A stretch of 64,000 nt of DNA from Planctomycetota bacterium (GTDB lineage Bacteria > Planctomycetota > UBA1135 > UBA2386), in assembly GCA_020638655.1 (NCBI GenBank), contig JACKIC010000005.1, positions 248,001-312,000 of the forward strand, written 5' to 3'. Within the stretch, counting starts at the first letter, position 1; every line of letters starts with the position of its first letter. The translations under genes and the position numbers were made by a program. Under the pieces are notes generated by a model, which was given only the letters and a program-made list of their open reading frames with translations, did no database searches and had not been told where the DNA came from. Below, piece by piece: positions 54,805-64,000 of this stretch.

Positions 54805-57209
54805 ACACGCGCCCCTTCGTCCGGATCGTTGCGGCCCTTCTGACAGCACTGCTGACCTCGACGTTCGCCGCGCAGGCACAACACTGGGCCGATCGACCGA
54901 TCGTTCGGCCCGAACCCCCGACGATCACCGGCGATTCCACCGCCACGCCGCTCGACCGCTTCGTGCGTGCGACCTTGCAGCAACACCAACTGCAGCCGAC
55001 GCTGTCGACGGACCGTGGCACCTGGTTGCGCCGCGTCGCGCTCGATCTCACGGGCATCCCGCCCACGCCCGACGAAGTCGACGCGTTCGTGGCCGACACC
55101 ACCGCGGGCGCCGCCGAACGCCAGGTCGATCGGCTGCTGGCGTCGCCGCGCTTCGCCGAACGCTGGACGCAGTGGTGGCTCGATCTGGCGCGTTACACCG
55201 ATTCGCAGGGCTACGAGAAGGACGCCCTGCGCCGCACCATGTGGCGCTACCGCGACTGGGTGCTCGACGCGTTCGCCAGCGACATGCCGCTGGATCGCTT
55301 CACCGAGTTGCAGCTCGCCGGTGACCTGCTGCCGGACGCCACCGACGAGGACCGGTTGGCGACGGCGTTCCATCGTCAGACGATGACCAACACCGAAGGC
55401 GGCACCGACGACGAGGAGTTCCGCGTCGCCGCCGTGATCGACCGCGTCGACACGACGATGTCGGTGTGGATGGGCGCGACCGCGGGCTGCGCGCAGTGCC
55501 ACGACCACAAGTTCGACCCGATCAGCCAGAAGGAGTTCTACGAGCTGTTCGCGTTCTTCGACCAGACGGCCGACAACGACCAGGGCGACGATGCGCCGCT
55601 GCTGCGCGTGCCGACGCGGGCGCAGCGCGAACAACAGGCGCAGTACGTGGACCGGGACGCGACGTTCGCGAACGCCGCCGTGCAGCGCGGCGTTTGGCAG
55701 CTGCTCGGCCCGATCGCCGCCAAGGACTTCGCCACCGCGCACCGCACGCCGTTCGCACCCGAGACCGACGGCGTGCGCCTCGACGCCGAGCAGCAGGGGC
55801 AACGCTGGCGCGAGATGCCCGACTACGCCGACGGCGCGGTACACAACTGGCAGGGCGGCAACAGCGCGTTCTACCTCTACCGCACACTGACCGCCGACGC
55901 CGCGACTTCGGCGACGCTGGCACTCGGCAGCGACGACGCCATCGCCGTGTGGTGGAACGGCGAGGAGGTGCTGCGCCACGAGATCGGCCGCCCCGCGGCC
56001 CCCGATCAGGAGCTCGTGCCGGTGCAGCTGCGCGCCGGCGAGAACACGCTGCTGCTGAAGGTCACCAACGGCGGCGGCCCGGGCGGCTTCTACTTCCAGC
56101 TGCAGCCGCCGTCGTACGCCGTCACCGCCGAGGGTGCCCCGGCCGTGCCGGTGATGCAGGAGCTGCCCGCGGACCAGCGGCGCACCACGCGCATCCATCG
56201 CCGCGGCAACTTCCTCGACCAGGGCGACGCGGTCACCGCCAACACCCCCGCCGTCTGGCCGGCCCTGCCCGCGGACACGCCGCGCAACCGGCTGGGCCTG
56301 GCCCGGTGGCTGATGTCGCCCGACAACCCGCGCACCGCGCGCGTGTTCGCCAACCGCATCTGGTCCGAGCTGTTCGGCCAGGGGCTCGTGACCACGCTCG
56401 AGGACTTCGGCAGCCAGGGCGAACCACCGTCCCACCCCGCGCTGCTCGACTGGCTGGCCTGCGAGCTGCGCGACAGCGGCTGGTCGCTGCGGCATCTGCT
56501 GCGCACGATCGTGCTGTCGCAGACCTACGCGATGTCCTCGGTGACCTCACCCGAGGCGCGCGAGCTCGACCCCGACAACCGCTGGCTGTCGCGCGGCGCC
56601 GCGTTCCGGCTGTCGGGCGAGACGCTGCGCGACCAGGCGCTGTTCGTGTCCGGCCTGCTGCACGAACGGCTCGGCGGCCCGAGCGTGATGCCGCCGCAGC
56701 CCGACGGCATCTGGATGCAGATCTACAGCGGCGCGCGCTGGGTCGAGGCAGAGGGCGACGACCGCCACCGCCGCTCGCTCTACACCTTCTGGCGCCGCAC
56801 CAGCCCGCACCCGCAGCTGCTGATCTTCGACGCGATGAGCCGCGAGGCCTGCGTGCTGCGGCGGCAGCGCACCAACACGCCGCTGCAGGCGCTCGTGCTC
56901 TGGAACGACCCGCAGTTCTTCGAGGCCGCGCAGGGGCTCGCGAGCCTGGCGATGTTCGCCGAGCCCGAAGGCGACGACGAGGCGAGGGTCGCGTGGCTGT
57001 GGCGCCGCTGCCTGCTGCGCTCCCCCACCGCCACCGAGGCCGCGCGGCTCGTCGCGCTGCTGCGCGACGAGCGCCAGCGCTTCTTCGCCGACCCCGAGGC
57101 GACGCGCAAGTTCGCGACCGGCCGCGAGGGCCTCGCCGAGGAGGCCGCGGCGTGGACCGTGGTCGCCAGCGTGGTGCTCGGGCTCGACGAGTTCGTGACC
57201 AGGCGCTGA
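54801..57209 (+). CDS. DUF1549/DUF1553-domain protein with haem-binding motif
   Basis: The 802-residue exported protein has a signal peptide (VRIVAALLTALLTSTFAAQA). DUF1549 (about 50-270) includes LRRVALDLTGIPPTPDEVD, RFAERWTQWWLDLARYTDS and a haem motif CAQCHDHKFDPI. A carbohydrate-binding-like segment (LALGSDDAIAVWWNGEEVL) follows, then DUF1553 (about 490-800; NRLGLARWLMSPDNPRTARV, RQRTNTPLQALVLWNDPQF). This architecture is abundant in planctomycetes and unproven in function, perhaps acting in polysaccharide turnover. The leading cytochrome domain of PSD1 proteins is absent, and the usual DUF1501 partner gene does not follow. Confidence 0.93.
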   Translation: MNTRPFVRIVAALLTALLTSTFAAQAQHWADRPIVRPEPPTITGDSTATPLDRFVRATLQQHQLQPTLSTDRGTWLRRVALDLTGIPPTPDEVDAFVADTTAGAAERQVDRLLASPRFAERWTQWWLDLARYTDSQGYEKDALRRTMWRYRDWVLDAFASDMPLDRFTELQLAGDLLPDATDEDRLATAFHRQTMTNTEGGTDDEEFRVAAVIDRVDTTMSVWMGATAGCAQCHDHKFDPISQKEFYELFAFFDQTADNDQGDDAPLLRVPTRAQREQQAQYVDRDATFANAAVQRGVWQLLGPIAAKDFATAHRTPFAPETDGVRLDAEQQGQRWREMPDYADGAVHNWQGGNSAFYLYRTLTADAATSATLALGSDDAIAVWWNGEEVLRHEIGRPAAPDQELVPVQLRAGENTLLLKVTNGGGPGGFYFQLQPPSYAVTAEGAPAVPVMQELPADQRRTTRIHRRGNFLDQGDAVTANTPAVWPALPADTPRNRLGLARWLMSPDNPRTARVFANRIWSELFGQGLVTTLEDFGSQGEPPSHPALLDWLACELRDSGWSLRHLLRTIVLSQTYAMSSVTSPEARELDPDNRWLSRGAAFRLSGETLRDQALFVSGLLHERLGGPSVMPPQPDGIWMQIYSGARWVEAEGDDRHRRSLYTFWRRTSPHPQLLIFDAMSREACVLRRQRTNTPLQALVLWNDPQFFEAAQGLASLAMFAEPEGDDEARVAWLWRRCLLRSPTATEAARLVALLRDERQRFFADPEATRKFATGREGLAEEAAAWTVVASVVLGLDEFVTRR

Positions 57210-57256
57210 GGCGAAGGCGCGGGGCGCGGCGGGGTTCGACTTTTCGTGCAACGATC

Positions 57257-57580
57257 GTGACCGGCGCGGGCAGTTCCCTGCACCAGCCATGGACACCGAC
57301 TCCCTCCAACTGCTGCTCGATCACGGCCGCGCCCGTCGGCGCGATCCCCGCGGCAGACACCGCGATCCCCGAGGTCCGCCCCGGTTTCCGCTTCCGACCC
57401 GGGTGGGTCGAACGCACCGGCCCCGACGGCACGGTGTTGCTGCGCTGCCTGCCCGCGGGCGTGGCTCACGAGGTGCGCATCGGCGGCAACGGCACGCCGA
57501 AGCAGAGGATCGACGTGCCGTCACCGTCGACCGACACCGACCCGAAGCCGCTGATCGTGCGCCTGCCGCGAACGAAGTAG
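57257..57580 (+). pseudogene. Possible remnant of a beta-domain protein
   Basis: A GTG-started frame of 107 codons has a protein-like middle and end (AIPEVRPGFRFRPGWVERTG, LLRCLPAGVAHEVRIGGNG) that resemble carboxypeptidase-regulatory-like modules. Its N-terminal part looks non-coding and another frame competes there. It may be the 3' relic of a larger gene or a short real protein. Confidence 0.3.
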
Positions 57581-57656
57581 CGGCAGACCCGCAGCGCGGG
57601 GCTTGCGCAACGCGCCCGAGCGGTTAGCGTGCGCCCCCACTTCCAGGAGGCCCACC

Positions 57657-57707
57657 ATGCGACCCATCTGCATCGCTGTGTCCGCCCTCCGGTCCTCGCG
57701 CGGCTGA
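57657..57707 (+). CDS. Very short frame with consensus Shine-Dalgarno (leader peptide or broken gene)
   Basis: AGGAGG at 57645-57650 lies six bases before an ATG that encodes MRPICIAVSALRSSRG and then a TGA. Consensus ribosome sites are rare in this window, so the start may be real. After the stop the frame continues with a small-residue, Cys-containing stretch like a lipoprotein leader, so a point mutation or frameshift in a secreted-protein gene is possible. Confidence 0.3.
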   Translation: MRPICIAVSALRSSRG

Positions 57708-57826
57708 GCCTGCGCGGCGGCCGGCAGCGGCCCCATCTCCACCAGTCCTGCCGCGAGCCTCGGCCAGGCGCGGGCTGGTTCCCTGGACACACTTTCGCGC
57801 GCCTCGGCGTGCGATCCGAATCGCAG

Positions 57827-58156
57827 ATGACTCCGTCACCAAACGGTCGCGGAGGGCGACCGCACAGCAAGGCCCTCCAACTCTGCGCCCAGGTACACGA
57901 CGCGTTGTCGTACGCCCTGGGCGAGACCGCTGATCCCGTGCTCGTCGATCTCGTGCTCGACCGCGTCGAGCCGATGCCCGACGAGCGTCACCTGCTCGTC
58001 TTCGTGCAGGACCCCTGTGGGCACGGCCTGTTGGCCGCGCTCGCGGCCCTCGACCGTGCGCACGGATTCTTGCGCACGGCGGTGGCCGAGCTCGTGCACC
58101 GCCGCAAGGTGCCGCAGCTCTCGTTCTCGGTGATGCCACCGGCGGAGGCACCATGA
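57827..58156 (+). CDS. rbfA: RbfA-like ribosome-binding factor
   Basis: The 109-residue protein has the KH-like pattern of RbfA: helix SKALQLCAQVHDALSYALGE, strand ADPVLVDLVLDRVEPMPDERH, strand LLVFVQDP, helix HGFLRTAVAELVHRRKVPQ and last strand LSFSVMP. RbfA helps mature the 16S rRNA 5' end. The match is moderate and the usual neighbours (infB, truB, nusA) are absent. Its stop overlaps the start of an RtcB-type RNA ligase gene (ATGA), which suggests an RNA-related role. The ATG at 57827 was chosen since upstream residues look non-coding. Confidence 0.68.
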   Translation: MTPSPNGRGGRPHSKALQLCAQVHDALSYALGETADPVLVDLVLDRVEPMPDERHLLVFVQDPCGHGLLAALAALDRAHGFLRTAVAELVHRRKVPQLSFSVMPPAEAP

Positions 58157-59253
58157 AGGTGCACCGCTGGCTCGGCGAACCGTTGCCCAAGGCCGTGGCG
58201 CAGGCGATCGATCGCCTCGCCGCGGCCCGCGGCGTCATGCACGTCGCGGTGATGCCCGACGTGCACCTCGCCGACCACGTCTGCGTCGGCACCGTGCTCG
58301 GCAGCGACGCGTGGCTCTACCCGCAAGCGGTCGGCGGCGACATCGGCTGCGGCATGGCCGCCGTGCGCCTGCACGCGTCGACCGATGCGCTCGCCGACGA
58401 AGACGCAGCCGCGGCGCTGTTCGCGCGGTTGCGACACGAGGTGCCGCCCGTGCGACAGTTCCGGCCCCAACCCGTCGCGCTCGGCGAACTCAGCGACCCG
58501 GCCCTGCAGCACCGCGTCGAACGCGACGCGCGCATCGAGTTCGGCACGCTCGGCCGCGGCAACCACTTCCTCGAGGTGCAGGCCGACGAGAACGACGCGC
58601 TGTGGCTGATGGTGCACAGCGGTTCGCGCGCGCTGGGCCCGGCGGTCCGCGATCACCACCTCGCGCGTGGCGAACCCGTGGGCAAGGGCCTCGTCGCACT
58701 CGCCGCCGACGGCGCCGGCAAGGACTACCTGCACGACACCGAGGTCGCCGTGGCCTACGCCGAACACAACCGACGGGCGATCGCCGCGGCGGCCGAACGC
58801 GCGCTGCGCGACGCGCTCGGGATCGAGATCGACTGGCCGACGTGGTTCCAGAGCACGCACAACTTCGTGCGGCGCGAGCACCACGACGGGCGCGAGCTGT
58901 GGGTGCACCGCAAGGGCGCGGCGTCGGCGCGCGAGGGCGAACCGGGCATCGTGCCGGGCTCGATGGGCACGCGTTCGTTCCACGTCACCGGACGCGGCCA
59001 CGCCGCCGCGCTGTGTTCGTGCGCGCACGGCGCCGGCCGGGCCCTGGCGCGCGGCGCCGCTGCGCGCGCGATCACCGTGCGCGACCTCGAACGCGACCTG
59101 CGCGGCGTGTTCTTCGAGCGCGATCTGGCGCCCCGGCTGCGCGATGAGGCGCCGGGCGCCTACAAGGACATCGGCGCGGTGATGCGCGCGCAGCGCGAGC
59201 TCGTGCGCGTCGAGCGTGTGCTGCGGCCCGTGCTCGCCTACAAGGCCGTGTGA
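58153..59253 (+). CDS. Short RtcB-family RNA ligase paralogue
   Basis: The 366-residue protein has the manganese-binding and catalytic segments of RtcB: MPDVHLADHVCVGTVL, VGGDIGCGMAAVRL (Cys ligand), GTLGRGNHFLEVQ, MVHSGSRALG, FQSTHNFVRRE, GSMGTRSFHV and CSCAHGAGRALARG with the guanylylated His. It is shorter than housekeeping RtcB (about 480) and differs from the canonical copy at the right edge (GTLGGGNHFIEV, CSHGAGRVMSRG). It would join 2',3'-cyclic phosphate or 3'-phosphate to 5'-OH RNA ends. It is coupled to the RbfA-like gene. Confidence 0.93.
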   Translation: MKVHRWLGEPLPKAVAQAIDRLAAARGVMHVAVMPDVHLADHVCVGTVLGSDAWLYPQAVGGDIGCGMAAVRLHASTDALADEDAAAALFARLRHEVPPVRQFRPQPVALGELSDPALQHRVERDARIEFGTLGRGNHFLEVQADENDALWLMVHSGSRALGPAVRDHHLARGEPVGKGLVALAADGAGKDYLHDTEVAVAYAEHNRRAIAAAAERALRDALGIEIDWPTWFQSTHNFVRREHHDGRELWVHRKGAASAREGEPGIVPGSMGTRSFHVTGRGHAAALCSCAHGAGRALARGAAARAITVRDLERDLRGVFFERDLAPRLRDEAPGAYKDIGAVMRAQRELVRVERVLRPVLAYKAV

Positions 59254-59299
59254 GCGCGCCCCCGCCCGGGTCAGGACCTTCTTCCCGTACACGAGAACG

Positions 59300-62053
59300 T
59301 CAATCGCCGATGACGCAGCCAAGCGCGGTCGATGCCGCGAACCCGGGGCCGCTCGCGAGCGCATCGAACACCGCTGCCTGCGCGGTGACGTGCAGGCCCA
59401 ACAGCGCCGCGGCGCTCGGGATCGGCACGGTCCACGACGCGGCGCCGACGCCATTGGTGATGCGCAACACGGTGCCCAGGCCGCCCGCGCAGCGCAGGCG
59501 GCACGGCCCGTACTGCTGCAGCGTCGTCGCGCCGTCGATCGCGAACAGCACGGGCGCGAGCTGCGCGCCGCGCGTCAGCTCGAACGCGAACGACGCGTCG
59601 CCGAGTTGCGGCGGCCGCGACGCGGTCAGTTCGGGGATGCCGTTGCGGCCCACACAACCCTGGCCGATGCGTTCGCTGTGCGCGACGCCGAGCTGACCGA
59701 GGGGCACGGCGAACACGTTGCTGGCGCCGGGGGTCTGCGCGAGGAAGTAGGCGTGGTCACCGGCCACCCGCAGAAACTCGGGTGACGACGACCCGGGACC
59801 GGGCACGAGGTCGGCGATGCGGAACGTGCCCGCGGCCGTGCCGTCGCTGACGTAGGGCTCGACGCCGTCGCTGCCGTCGCTGGCCGCGAGGAACAGCTTG
59901 TCGCCGCAGGTCGCGACCGAGAGCACGCCGTCGAACGGCCCCGCGATCAGGTCGGTGATCCGCGCGAACGTGGCGCCGTCGAACTTCCAGAGTTCCTTGC
60001 CGTGCGCCGCGCTGCGCCCGACCAGGTAGATCCCGTCCTCGAGCGCCGCCGCGTCGAGCAGTTCGAGACCGGCGGGCGGGACGTGCGCGACGGTGCCCGC
60101 GGCCGTGCCGTCGGTGGACAACAGGTCACCGGCGAGCAACCAACGCGTGCCCTGCCAGGCCAACAACGAGGCCCCAGCTGCGAGCGGCTGCGTCGACAGC
60201 GTCTCGACCTGTAGGCCGTCGGTGGCCGCGGCGCGCGCGCCATCGTCGACGAAGACCACGCGGTCACCCACCGTGCCGAGGAACTGCTCGCCGCGGGCGC
60301 CGACCTGGTCCCAGCCCTGCTGCGTGAGATCGAAAGTGGCGATCGAGCTGCCGCAGCCGACGAAGATGCGATCCGCCGCGGCAGCGATCGGCCCGGTCGC
60401 GCGCGACGGCATGGCGAACACCGAGGACCCGGCCGTCGTGCCATCGGTGATCACGAGCGTGAGGCCCGCGAGAAACACGCGGTCACCGTTCGCCGCGATC
60501 GCCGAGAACGTGTCCTGCTGAGCCGTCGCAGGCAGCGACAACGGCGCGCGCGCATGCGTCGCGCTGTCCCACACGGCCACGTCGAGCGACGTCATGTAGG
60601 AACCGAACGGCATCACCACGCGATCGTCGGTCGCGGCCGCGATCGGATACGCCGTCGTCTGCGGATGCAGGATCAGGAACGGCTCCGCCTCGAGCAGCGT
60701 GGTCGAAGACCGCGTGCCGCTCGTCCGGAACGCGCCGTCGTGGAAGAACAGCAGCTGACCGCCGGTCGCCACGCATGGCGCGGTCAGGCCTTGCACCGCC
60801 CCCCAGTTCGACGCAGGCAGCACGGGTGCGACCGAGGTGGCCGCCGCGTCGCTCCCGCAGACGGCGCCGCGACCCGCGCTCCTCGAGTTGCGGAACAGCA
60901 GGTGCGGTCCCACCGCCGCGAGGTCCTTCGCGTCGCCCTGGAACACCGTGCGTGTGCCGGCGGGCGTGCCGTCGGTGAAGACGACCGCAGCGGCCGGTCC
61001 CGATTGCGACACGCTGAAGTAGGTTCCCGTCGGCGTGACCGCGAACTCCCACGCGTTCGAAGCGCCGGGCGTGAGGTCGGCGAGCAGGCGCGTGCCGGCC
61101 TCGGTGCCGTCACAGATCCACGGCTCGTAGTCGTGGACCGCGTCGTGCGCGCAGAGCAGCGCGCGGTCGCGCCACGGCACGAGATAGAGGTAGTCGTCGA
61201 AGGGCACGTTGAGCCGACGCGTGCCGGCAGGCGTCCCGTCGCTCGTCCACAGCTCCGTCGAGAAGCCCACGGAGAAGACGACGCCGCTCGGGGTCGCCAC
61301 CACCTTGGCTCCGAGCGCGAAGCCCGGCCCGAGCGGGATGTCGACCTCCGTCTGCGTCGCGGGGTCGAACACCACGAGCTCCATCGCCGGGAACACGCCG
61401 CCGCGCAGGCCGAAGAACCGCCCCTGGCTCCACACCGCATGGGGCAGCGAAGGCACGACGAGCGCCGTGCCGTTGGTCGTGCCGTCGGTCGAGTAGAGGG
61501 AGCCCCCTTCGAGCCAGGCGCCGCCGTTGGCCCAGAGCAGCGTCGCGCGGCCAGGCAACAGGGTCTGCACCGCGAAGCTCGCGTCGAGCGAGCACGTCAC
61601 CCAACCCGCGGCACCCGGCAGCGGCGAGACGTAGAGCAGCCGGCCACCGACCTCGCCGAGCACCTCACCGACCGGCGGAATCGCGAACACGGCCGACGTC
61701 CCGGCGAAGCTGCCGTCGGTGAACCGGTAGCCGCCGCCGGGCACTTCGACGAGCACCGACGAGCCCAGCGTGCCGCAGACGCGTTCGACGCCGTCCTCGG
61801 CCCCCGTCGCGAGATCGATGCAGAGTCTCGTGCCGGCTGCCGTGCCGTCGCTGACATAGAGCTCGGCGCCCGTGTTGCCGTAGCCCTTGAACCAGGCGAG
61901 CCCGCCGGCGACCACGAACTCACCGGCGCTGGTCCCGTCGGTGAGGTAGCCGGGCCAGTCGTGCACGGACTCCTGAGCGAGGGTCGAGACGACCGGGAAC
62001 ACGACCGACAGGACGACACCGACCGCGCGCGAGATCCCCATGCGTCGGGGCAT
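59300..62053 (-). CDS. Secreted ELWxxDGT-type repeat protein
   Basis: The 917-residue protein has a signal peptide (AVGVVLSVVFPVVSTLAQ). Repeats of about 50 residues follow, seen as AELYVSDGTAAGTRLCIDL, TELWTSDGTPAGTRRLNV, YEPWICDGTEAGTRLLADL and VEPYVSDGTAAGTFRIADL, the ELWxxDGT/hyalin-like pattern. They probably form a propeller-like surface domain. The last 130 residues form another beta domain (GQGCVGRNGIPELTA ... WTVPIPSAAALLGLHVTAQA) like the tails of other secreted proteins here. The start at 62053 is used; 62041 is possible. The gene lies between the two RNA-ligase loci. Confidence 0.87.
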   Translation of the reverse strand: MPRRMGISRAVGVVLSVVFPVVSTLAQESVHDWPGYLTDGTSAGEFVVAGGLAWFKGYGNTGAELYVSDGTAAGTRLCIDLATGAEDGVERVCGTLGSSVLVEVPGGGYRFTDGSFAGTSAVFAIPPVGEVLGEVGGRLLYVSPLPGAAGWVTCSLDASFAVQTLLPGRATLLWANGGAWLEGGSLYSTDGTTNGTALVVPSLPHAVWSQGRFFGLRGGVFPAMELVVFDPATQTEVDIPLGPGFALGAKVVATPSGVVFSVGFSTELWTSDGTPAGTRRLNVPFDDYLYLVPWRDRALLCAHDAVHDYEPWICDGTEAGTRLLADLTPGASNAWEFAVTPTGTYFSVSQSGPAAAVVFTDGTPAGTRTVFQGDAKDLAAVGPHLLFRNSRSAGRGAVCGSDAAATSVAPVLPASNWGAVQGLTAPCVATGGQLLFFHDGAFRTSGTRSSTTLLEAEPFLILHPQTTAYPIAAATDDRVVMPFGSYMTSLDVAVWDSATHARAPLSLPATAQQDTFSAIAANGDRVFLAGLTLVITDGTTAGSSVFAMPSRATGPIAAAADRIFVGCGSSIATFDLTQQGWDQVGARGEQFLGTVGDRVVFVDDGARAAATDGLQVETLSTQPLAAGASLLAWQGTRWLLAGDLLSTDGTAAGTVAHVPPAGLELLDAAALEDGIYLVGRSAAHGKELWKFDGATFARITDLIAGPFDGVLSVATCGDKLFLAASDGSDGVEPYVSDGTAAGTFRIADLVPGPGSSSPEFLRVAGDHAYFLAQTPGASNVFAVPLGQLGVAHSERIGQGCVGRNGIPELTASRPPQLGDASFAFELTRGAQLAPVLFAIDGATTLQQYGPCRLRCAGGLGTVLRITNGVGAASWTVPIPSAAALLGLHVTAQAAVFDALASGPGFAASTALGCVIGD

Positions 62054-62083
62054 CGGCCGACGTTCGCCCCGGACCTGAATCGA

Positions 62084-63103
62084 TCAGCGCGCCCGCACCT
62101 CGACCCGCCACGCACCGTCCTGCCCGTCCTCGTGGAACGCGATCGCGACGGGCAGGAAGCGCTCGATCACCGCGGCGTTGGTGCGTGTGTGTTCGCTGGG
62201 CGCGACGGTCCGGAACGCGCCGCCGCCGGCGAGCGCCATCGGGATCAGCAGCTGGTCGGCGAGGTGTTCGCCCACGGGCACGTTCGCGGCCAGCAGTCGG
62301 ATGGCCTCGGCCGCCGCGCGCGAGGCGACGGTTTCGGCGAGCACGCCGCGTTCGCCGAGCTGCGTGATCACCTCGGTGACCTCGCCGAGCTGCAGCCGCA
62401 GGATCACGACGTTGCCGGGACCGGCCGATTCGACCTCGTCGATGACGATCTCGTCGTTGCGCAGGCCGAGCCGCGAACGCAACATCGACGCCTCGCGCGG
62501 TGCGACCCGCGGTGGGATCCGCGCGACGACGATGCGCGCGCGCACCTCCGGTGCGTCCCGGCGTTCGAGCAGCTCGAGCGGCGTCCAGGCCGCGGGCGCG
62601 ATCGACGCCGACACCCGCCCGCCGCCCGCCGGGTAGAAGCCGTGGCGATGCAGCTGCAGCGCGAGGCCCGCGCCCATGCGGTGCAGCAGCGGCGCGAAGG
62701 TCTCGGCGAGGAAGTCGTAGGGCGGCGCCATCGGATTGTGCGTGCCACCCTCGAGCGACACGGTCGACGGACCGGACGCCGACAACAGCGCGGGCAGCAC
62801 CGTCTGCAGCACCAGCGTCGTGCTGCCGGCCGTGCCGATCGCGAACGTGTAGTCGCCCGCGCGCACGGCCTTGGGCACGAAGGCCACGCGCGACGAGCCG
62901 AGTTCGGCGCCCTCGACGCGCGCATCGCCGACCTCGGCCGCGGCAAGCACCGCGGTGAGGTGCTGCCGCTGCAGCCCGGGCTTCTTGCGGCCGGCGCGCA
63001 CGTTCTCGACGACGCACTTCTCGCCCGTGACGAGCGACAGCCCGATCGCCGTGCGCAGCACCTGGCCGCCGCCTTCGCCCGAGGATCCGTCGATCGTGAT
63101 CAT
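62084..63103 (-). CDS. rtcA: RNA 3'-terminal phosphate cyclase RtcA
   Basis: The 339-residue enzyme uses ATP to convert RNA 3'-phosphates to 2',3'-cyclic phosphates. Features are MITIDGSSGEGGGQVLRTAI, GAELGSSRVAFVP, GGTHNPMAPPYDFLAETF, HGFYPAGGGRVSASI, and the late AGGGAFRTVAPSEHTRTN with the catalytic His. The ATG at 63103 has AAGGGG five bases upstream; a GTG at 63109 overlaps the rtcB stop. The rtcB gene precedes it directly, so both are one RNA-repair operon. No sigma54-type activator RtcR gene is in the window. Confidence 0.95.
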   Translation of the reverse strand: MITIDGSSGEGGGQVLRTAIGLSLVTGEKCVVENVRAGRKKPGLQRQHLTAVLAAAEVGDARVEGAELGSSRVAFVPKAVRAGDYTFAIGTAGSTTLVLQTVLPALLSASGPSTVSLEGGTHNPMAPPYDFLAETFAPLLHRMGAGLALQLHRHGFYPAGGGRVSASIAPAAWTPLELLERRDAPEVRARIVVARIPPRVAPREASMLRSRLGLRNDEIVIDEVESAGPGNVVILRLQLGEVTEVITQLGERGVLAETVASRAAAEAIRLLAANVPVGEHLADQLLIPMALAGGGAFRTVAPSEHTRTNAAVIERFLPVAIAFHEDGQDGAWRVEVRAR

Positions 63104-63105
63104 CG

Positions 63106-64000
<895 letters not shown>

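Larger units (their letters stand above)
57210..57826 (+). other. Poorly coding 0.6-kb stretch with decayed-looking fragments
   Basis: No confident gene fills this interval. It holds a weak 107-codon frame (57257-57580), a 16-codon frame with a consensus ribosome site (57657-57707), and a segment whose frames look broken (ACAAAGSGPIS-like lipoprotein residues after a stop). No terminator hairpin was seen. It may be a decayed secreted-protein gene. Confidence 0.5.

Overview
The window is about 70% GC and dense with genes on both strands. Three traits suggest a Planctomycetota chromosome, probably near the Poly30/Pla163 (Saltatorellus-like) lineages; this is inferred from protein character, as no rRNA is present. 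The traits are a DUF1549/DUF1553 protein with a CxxCH motif, several secreted beta-helix or ELWxxDGT-type proteins ending in a similar C-terminal segment, and long pseudopilin-like proteins. Adjacent same-strand genes are very often joined by 4-base ATGA or GTGA overlaps. Several genes have a TATNCT hexamer shortly upstream that stands out in this GC-rich DNA.

0-7.6 kb: an Mrp/ApbC ATPase (cut by the left edge), a small DUF1858-type cysteine protein, thioredoxin, octanoyltransferase LipB, both exonuclease VII subunits (XseA with an unusual N-terminal HARP-like segment), an M50 metalloprotease, a ceramidase-like lipoprotein and a SirB1-type protein. 7.8-15 kb: a PLP decarboxylase, a three-gene minus-strand operon (pilin-like protein, HAMP membrane protein, sensor histidine kinase), tRNA-Leu(GAG) with promoter and terminator, and a large membrane-anchored protein of unknown function. 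15-28.7 kb: an aminotransferase, an OB-fold/exonuclease fusion, a secreted thioredoxin-like protein, several exported beta-helix and carboxypeptidase-regulatory-like proteins, and an HD-domain phosphohydrolase.

28.7-33.1 kb: three coupled glycosyltransferase genes, two with probable frameshifts. The third ends exactly at the inverted repeat of a 1.2-kb insertion sequence. 33-42.6 kb: an FHA protein, an ABC transporter operon, a DedA protein, a K+-dependent-type membrane pyrophosphatase with a strong terminator, RsfS, a DUF255/YyaL-type thioredoxin protein and RNA polymerase omega. 42.7-51 kb: two coupled prepilin-like genes, one encoding a 1163-residue protein, and a heterodimeric ABC exporter with complementary degenerate ATP sites.

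51-64 kb: a subtilisin-like protease, a di-haem peroxidase lipoprotein, a Maf pyrophosphatase coupled to the DUF1549/DUF1553 protein, a 0.6-kb poorly coding stretch, an RbfA-like protein coupled to a short RtcB, an ELWxxDGT-type secreted protein, and an rtcB-rtcA RNA-repair operon cut by the right edge.
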